A DNA stretch of 5,968 nt, taken from Puniceicoccales bacterium. GTDB taxonomy: Bacteria > Verrucomicrobiota > Verrucomicrobiia > Opitutales > UBA9783. Below, in pieces: positions 5,559 through 5,968 of the stretch (within the stretch, counting starts at the first letter, position 1; every line of letters begins with the position of its first letter). A program made the position numbers and the translations under genes. The notes under the pieces are model-generated. The model was not told the origin of the DNA and did no database searches. It saw only the letters and a program-made list of their open reading frames with translations. The DNA lies in assembly GCA_031260015.1 (NCBI GenBank), contig JAIRKR010000028.1:1-5968 (forward strand), written 5' to 3'.

Positions 5559-5968
5559 TTCTTTTGAAATACTTGGATTGCTACCGCAGTTTGAATTGGC
5601 CGAGACCAATAAAATTTCCCTCCACTGGGTACCTTTCGTCAACCTTCTTACACTCGTATTTGGTATCACTTTACTCAGCTCGCACTGGCTGTGTCCGCCC
5701 AGCCTGAGCTTAAATCTTCCAAAAACATCGCAGAGTATCGCTTTTACAGAAACTTATCCCACGGCCACCACGATGACCCTAGATGCAGAGGGTAGAATTT
5801 TTTTTAACCGAAAATTGTATACCCAAGAGACGCTTTCTCAGCTATTTGCCAAGCACTTCAAATCTTCTGCATTGCTTTTTAAAGTAGATATAAGGTCTCC
5901 GTTGGAAATCATGATGCAAGTTATTTCTGATGCCTATCAACACGGCTGTCAACGCATCCAAATAGCAG
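5551..5968 (+). CDS. ExbD/TolR-family protein, divergent (3' end beyond window)
   Basis: The first 139 residues of an ExbD/TolR-type partner of the preceding ExbB-like protein; the right edge cuts it near its expected end. Order: a short cytoplasmic N-terminus (1-25), one membrane helix (about 27-47), then a periplasmic domain. LSLNLPKTSQ (52-61) matches the post-membrane 'LDLPK' segment of ExbD, TMTLDAEGRIFFN (74-86) the 'v-i--dG-i-vn' strand, and the end, VISDAYQHGCQRIQIA (124-139), the 'vmd-a--aG---i-l' helix and strand. The helix start VPFVNLLTL (27-35) aligns with the ExbD motif TPFIDVMLV, so Asn31 (codon 5641-5643) stands where the essential Asp25 of E. coli ExbD would be. The ATG at 5551 lies inside the last codons of the upstream gene, without its own clear ribosome binding site, implying translational coupling. 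Confidence 0.87.
   Translation, partial: MRNSFEILGLLPQFELAETNKISLHWVPFVNLLTLVFGITLLSSHWLCPPSLSLNLPKTSQSIAFTETYPTATTMTLDAEGRIFFNRKLYTQETLSQLFAKHFKSSALLFKVDIRSPLEIMMQVISDAYQHGCQRIQIA

Overview
The window holds seven protein genes, all with standard code usage (TGA is a stop in two of them), at moderately low GC. A SurA-type periplasmic chaperone, an ExbB/ExbD-type membrane pair and a secreted-protein signal sequence point to a Gram-negative (double-membrane) bacterium. The mix of a GldA-like ABC ATPase, a CPBP protease next to tsaE, and a succinate:acetate CoA-transferase would fit a Verrucomicrobiota/PVC-type or similar host-associated lineage. That placement is a low-confidence guess from gene content; no rRNA or other marker gene is present.

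Layout. The left half (1-3045) is transcribed leftward: a SurA-like chaperone (2125-3045), a CPBP-family intramembrane protease overlapping tsaE (987-1916 and 578-1000, a 14-nt overlap), then, after a gene-free gap of about 317 nt, the N-terminal part of a GldA-type ABC ATPase that runs off the left edge. The right half is transcribed rightward: a succinyl-CoA:acetate CoA-transferase (3117-4640), a gap of about 285 nt with two inverted repeats, then an overlapping ExbB-like/ExbD-like pair, the second cut by the right edge. The SurA-like gene and the CoA-transferase are divergent, separated by about 71 nt.

How the genes relate. The SurA-like protein, ExbB/ExbD pair and ABC ATPase serve the cell envelope. 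TsaE serves tRNA t6A modification. The CoA-transferase links acetate/acetyl-CoA to succinate/succinyl-CoA and can close a TCA cycle variant. No mobile element, CRISPR array, tRNA or rRNA is visible.

The most notable observation is in the ExbB/ExbD-like pair. The intramembrane acidic residue expected in each partner (Glu in the third ExbB helix, Asp in the ExbD helix) is replaced, by Ser and Asn respectively, while the surrounding family motifs remain. This suggests a divergent complex that may not use the usual proton path. Second is a 12-bp near-perfect inverted repeat just upstream of this operon.
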